Shown here: positions 4,685 through 6,557 of the stretch, one piece after another | Layout of the letters: the number at the start of each line of letters is the position of its first letter | Position numbering within the stretch: position 1 is the stretch's first letter | Assembly (NCBI GenBank): GCA_002372465.1 | Contig: DFGW01000117.1 | Span: 1-6,557 of the forward strand | Source of the DNA: Butyrivibrio sp. UBA3740 | GTDB lineage: Bacteria; Bacillota; Clostridia; Lachnospirales; Lachnospiraceae | Length of the DNA stretch: 6,557 nucleotides | Direction of reading: 5' to 3' | Translations under genes and position numbers: made by a program | The notes under the pieces: generated by a model | What the model saw: the letters and a program-made list of their open reading frames with translations, nothing else | Database searches by the model: none | Told to the model about the DNA's origin: nothing

Positions 4685-6065
4685 GTTTTCCTTTGTATGC
4701 CACGCTGATGAGATGGAGGATACCATCTCCTATATGCAGCAGCAGGAGGCTGAAACACAGGCAACCATTTCTAATCTGGAGAAACAGACCAAGGAAACAC
4801 AGGATGCCATAAAGCAGCTTCAGGGGCAGAAACAGGAGACCCAGAGTAATGTAAGCAACCTGGAAGGCCAGAGCAGTGCGCTTCAGAGCACTATCAATGG
4901 CTACTCCAGTAAATTAGCGACCCTTAATGAGGAAATTTCGGAGGCGGAAGATGCCATGGCTGAGGTTTCCTCTGAAATAGTCCAGTTAAATAACGAGCTT
5001 AACGAGGCTCAGCAGAATGAAAAAGAGCGCTATGAAGCTCTCAAGATGCGTCTTAAGTCCACCTATGAAAGTGGTGGTACTTCCGGTCTTGTCAGGGTTC
5101 TTCTCGAATCCGGATCCCTTGGTGAACTATTGACTAAATTTGAATACATCAATGCCATCGTGCGCTATGACCGCCAGAAAATAGCCGAATTCCAGGAGCT
5201 TCAGGCTGAGATCCAGGCCAAGAAGGAAGTGGTGGAAGAGCGTGAGGCAGAGCTTGATGCTTATCAGACACAGCTTGATGAGAAGCACGATGAACTCGCG
5301 GATCTTACTGCCACAGTAAAGGGGCAGCTAAATGCCACCAACAGCACCCTCTCCAATGAGAGGAATAAGCTTGCTGATTACGACACCAAGATCAAAGAGC
5401 TTGATAAGAAGATGAAGGAACTGGAACCTCAGGTTGCAGCTGCCCAGGCTAAACTGGCTCAGCAGATTGCAGAAAGACTTGCCCTTACCAAAGAGGACAC
5501 CGGTGGTTCCTACTCTGCCAGCGACACAGAGCTTTTGTGGCTTGCAGCTACTATCCAGGCTGAATCAGATGGTGAGTCCTATACCGGTAAGCTTGGCGTT
5601 GGCTCGGTTATCATGAACAGGGTAAAGAGCTCGGCCTTTCCCAATTCCATCATCGGTGTTATTACCCAGAATATGCAGTTTGCTCCTTACAGATCGGGGA
5701 AGATCGACTACATCATGTCCATTGGTCCCAATTCAACCTGTATAAGAGCTGCTCAGGAGGTTTTAAACGGCGCCAGAATCGGTGATTATCTCTTTTTCAT
5801 GACCCAGTACTGGGCTGACTACTACAGGATCAAGAACTATACCATGATAGGACACCACGCGTTCTTTTACAGGTGGGAGACCTATGATCCTCCGGCAGAG
5901 GAAGAGCCTTCAGAGGATGCTCAGCCTGCGGAAGACCAGGGCTCAGATGAAGGCGGCGATGAAGGACAGGAGCAGTCGGAAGAGAGCGAAGAAAACCAGG
6001 AAGAGTCCGGAGAAGAGTCTGAGGAAGAGTATTCTGAAGAGTCTGAAGGCGACGGAGGAGAGTAG
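4632..6065 (+). CDS. Secreted cell wall hydrolase: PcsB/CwlO-like coiled coil plus SleB/CwlJ-type Hydrolase_2 domain
   Basis: A 477-residue exported protein. The signal peptide is residues 1 to about 25: MRRK, a hydrophobic core LLGMILLCLI, and probable cleavage after VCHA. Residues about 28-290 are a long coiled coil rich in Q, E and K. It is interrupted near 135-185 by RLKSTYESGGTSGLVRVLLE and GELLTKFEYINAIVRYD, the hinge typical of PcsB/CwlO-type N-terminal domains. A Hydrolase_2 domain follows (about 296-415): ELLWLAATIQAESDGE, with E311 aligning to the catalytic glutamate of SleB, then GKLGVGSVIMNRVKSSAFP, VITQNMQFAPYRSG, a RAAQEVLNG helix, and IGHHAFFYRW. SleB/CwlJ enzymes cleave peptidoglycan glycan strands as lytic transglycosylases or glucosaminidases. 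The last 57 residues are a disordered, Glu/Ser-rich acidic tail. It closes the three-gene run. PcsB-type coiled coils elsewhere are controlled by FtsEX, so vegetative wall remodelling is a fair inference; spore cortex lysis is less likely with this architecture. Confidence 0.9.
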   Translation: MRRKILLGMILLCLITCEFSFVCHADEMEDTISYMQQQEAETQATISNLEKQTKETQDAIKQLQGQKQETQSNVSNLEGQSSALQSTINGYSSKLATLNEEISEAEDAMAEVSSEIVQLNNELNEAQQNEKERYEALKMRLKSTYESGGTSGLVRVLLESGSLGELLTKFEYINAIVRYDRQKIAEFQELQAEIQAKKEVVEEREAELDAYQTQLDEKHDELADLTATVKGQLNATNSTLSNERNKLADYDTKIKELDKKMKELEPQVAAAQAKLAQQIAERLALTKEDTGGSYSASDTELLWLAATIQAESDGESYTGKLGVGSVIMNRVKSSAFPNSIIGVITQNMQFAPYRSGKIDYIMSIGPNSTCIRAAQEVLNGARIGDYLFFMTQYWADYYRIKNYTMIGHHAFFYRWETYDPPAEEEPSEDAQPAEDQGSDEGGDEGQEQSEESEENQEESGEESEEEYSEESEGDGGE

Positions 6066-6071
6066 AAAGAG

Positions 6072-6093
6072 TTTTCCGACCCGGAAAAGTTTT
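6072..6093 (+). terminator. Possible weak intrinsic terminator after the hydrolase gene
   Basis: TTTTCCG (6072-6078), loop ACC and CGGAAAA (6082-6088) form a 7-bp stem seven bases after the stop, followed only by GTTTT. A larger pairing is also possible between AAGAGTTTT (6067-6075) and AAAACTCTT (6111-6119). The short T tract makes strong termination uncertain. Confidence 0.5.
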
Positions 6094-6117
6094 AGCAAAT
6101 TAACGTAATAAAAACTC

Positions 6118-6146
6118 TTGCACTTTAAATGGGCATAGTGTATTAT
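6118..6146 (+). promoter_or_regulatory. Sigma-A type promoter of gdhA
   Basis: TTGCAC (6118-6123) and TATTAT (6141-6146) are spaced by exactly 17 bases, predicting a start around 6152-6154. That places the start at the first leader hairpin and leaves a 5' untranslated region of about 145 bases before gdhA. Confidence 0.7.
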
Positions 6147-6175
6147 TGTATACAGACAGCGATGTCTGCGCAATG

Positions 6176-6210
6176 GGGCGTAGAGACCTTTAGTTCCTTA
6201 CGCCCTTTTT
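6176..6210 (+). terminator. Terminator-like hairpin inside the gdhA leader (candidate attenuator)
   Basis: GGGCGTA (6176-6182) pairs with TACGCCC (6199-6205) across a 16-base loop, followed by TTTTT (6206-6210). It lies about 25 bases after the predicted transcription start and some 90 bases before gdhA, so it could end transcription early unless prevented. Confidence 0.65.
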
Positions 6211-6266
6211 CTATACCTAAAAATAGGTCAATGCTCTATAAGGAATTAAAATCATATTTTTTATGT

Positions 6267-6278
6267 GCGCTGCAGCGC
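6267..6278. repeat. Perfect 12-base palindrome beside the gdhA ribosome binding site
   Basis: GCGCTGCAGCGC is GC-rich within an AT-rich leader and ends four bases before the AAGGAG site. As RNA it gives a short GCGC/GCGC stem; as DNA it could be a dimeric-protein site. Its role is unknown. Confidence 0.5.
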
Positions 6279-6297
6279 CAGGAAGGAGAACAGAAAA

Positions 6298-6557
6298 ATG
6301 TCATATGTTGATGAGATCTACAATTATGTTGTAGAGAAGAATCCGGCACAGCCCGAGTTCCACCAGGCAGTAAAAGAGGTTTTGGAGTCACTTCGTGTTG
6401 TTATTGAGGCAAATGAAGAAGAATACCGCAAGGATGCTCTTTTAGAGAGACTTGTAACACCTGAGAGACAGATCCTCTTCAGAGTACCCTGGGTTGATGA
6501 TAAGGGACAGGTTCAGGTTAACAACGGTTTCCGTGTACAGTTCAATTCAGCAATCGG
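6298..6557 (+). CDS. gdhA: NADP-specific glutamate dehydrogenase, N-terminal part (3' end cut by window edge)
   Basis: GdhA makes glutamate from 2-oxoglutarate and ammonium using NADPH, the low-affinity ammonium assimilation route, in the cytoplasm as a hexamer. The first 86 codons are present, starting at ATG 6298, nine bases after AAGGAG. The segment matches the N-terminus of the bacterial 450-residue class: MSYVDEIYNYVVEKNP, PEFHQAVKEVLESL, ALLERLVTPERQILFRVPWVDD, GQVQVNNGFRVQFNSAIG. The PYKGG substrate-binding region and the catalytic lysine would lie just beyond the window. It has its own promoter and a structured leader, so it is likely regulated apart from the hydrolase operon, plausibly by nitrogen status, though that is not shown by sequence. 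Confidence 0.97.
   Translation, partial: MSYVDEIYNYVVEKNPAQPEFHQAVKEVLESLRVVIEANEEEYRKDALLERLVTPERQILFRVPWVDDKGQVQVNNGFRVQFNSAI

Larger units (their letters stand above)
6153..6297 (+). promoter_or_regulatory. Structured 5' leader of gdhA
   Basis: The leader shows a chain of local structures. Hairpin 1 is CAGACA, tetraloop GCGA (GNRA type), TGTCTG (6153-6168). The terminator-like hairpin is at 6176-6210. Hairpin 3 is ACCTA, AAAA, TAGGT. A GCGCTGCAGCGC palindrome lies at 6267-6278, just before the ribosome binding site AAGGAG (6283-6288). Bases 6239-6250 (TAAGGAATTAAA) can also pair over 12 positions with 6189-6200 (TTTAGTTCCTTA), with one G-U pair. That would open part of the terminator hairpin. 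I match it to no named riboswitch family. Confidence 0.55.

Noticed and set aside
6129..6311. A 60-codon open frame across the gdhA leader
   Set aside because: It runs through the promoter, the leader hairpins and into gdhA out of frame, with no ribosome binding site.

Overview
The window looks like chromosomal DNA of an anaerobic, low-to-mid GC Firmicute, most probably a Lachnospiraceae member of the Butyrivibrio/Pseudobutyrivibrio type. This rests on the near-consensus Clostridia-type EF-P and NADP-glutamate dehydrogenase proteins at the two edges, a DUF5688 protein (a family I know mainly from Lachnospiraceae), strong AGGAGG-like ribosome binding sites, and U-tract terminators. The genus is inferred from protein style only.

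Layout. (1) 2-310: the 3' end of efp, closed by a strong intrinsic terminator at 370-411. (2) 457-1347: a DUF5688 protein of unknown function; its start is reset downstream of a spurious TTG that lies inside the terminator. (3) 1348-2149: about 800 bases with no credible gene. They hold a giant imperfect palindrome, 1359-2090, whose two arms of roughly 360 bases are colinear, diverged inverted copies of each other around an axis near 1729. (4) 2150-2221: tRNA-Arg with anticodon CCG and its own promoter. (5) 2255-6065: a tightly packed plus-strand run of three genes. They encode a membrane-anchored double-SH3 protein, a Gfo/Idh/MocA oxidoreductase, and a secreted coiled-coil plus SleB/CwlJ-type (Hydrolase_2) cell wall hydrolase with an acidic tail. 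The last two overlap by 53 bases. (6) 6066-6297: a weak terminator, a good promoter, and a structured leader containing a terminator-like hairpin. (7) 6298 to the edge: the 5' end of gdhA.

How it fits together. efp and gdhA are housekeeping genes that frame the window. The three-gene run reads as an envelope module: one protein anchored in the membrane with wall-binding SH3 repeats, one secreted peptidoglycan hydrolase carrying a PcsB/CwlO-like coiled coil, and a sugar- or diol-type oxidoreductase between them with no obvious wall role. There is no terminator between the tRNA and this run, so the tRNA promoter may also drive it.

The least ordinary part is the 732-base palindrome. Both the colinear match along its arms and the kind of differences between them suggest a folded nucleic acid, either a structured transcript or a fold-back mobile element, and not a protein gene. 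The gdhA leader is the second place worth attention.
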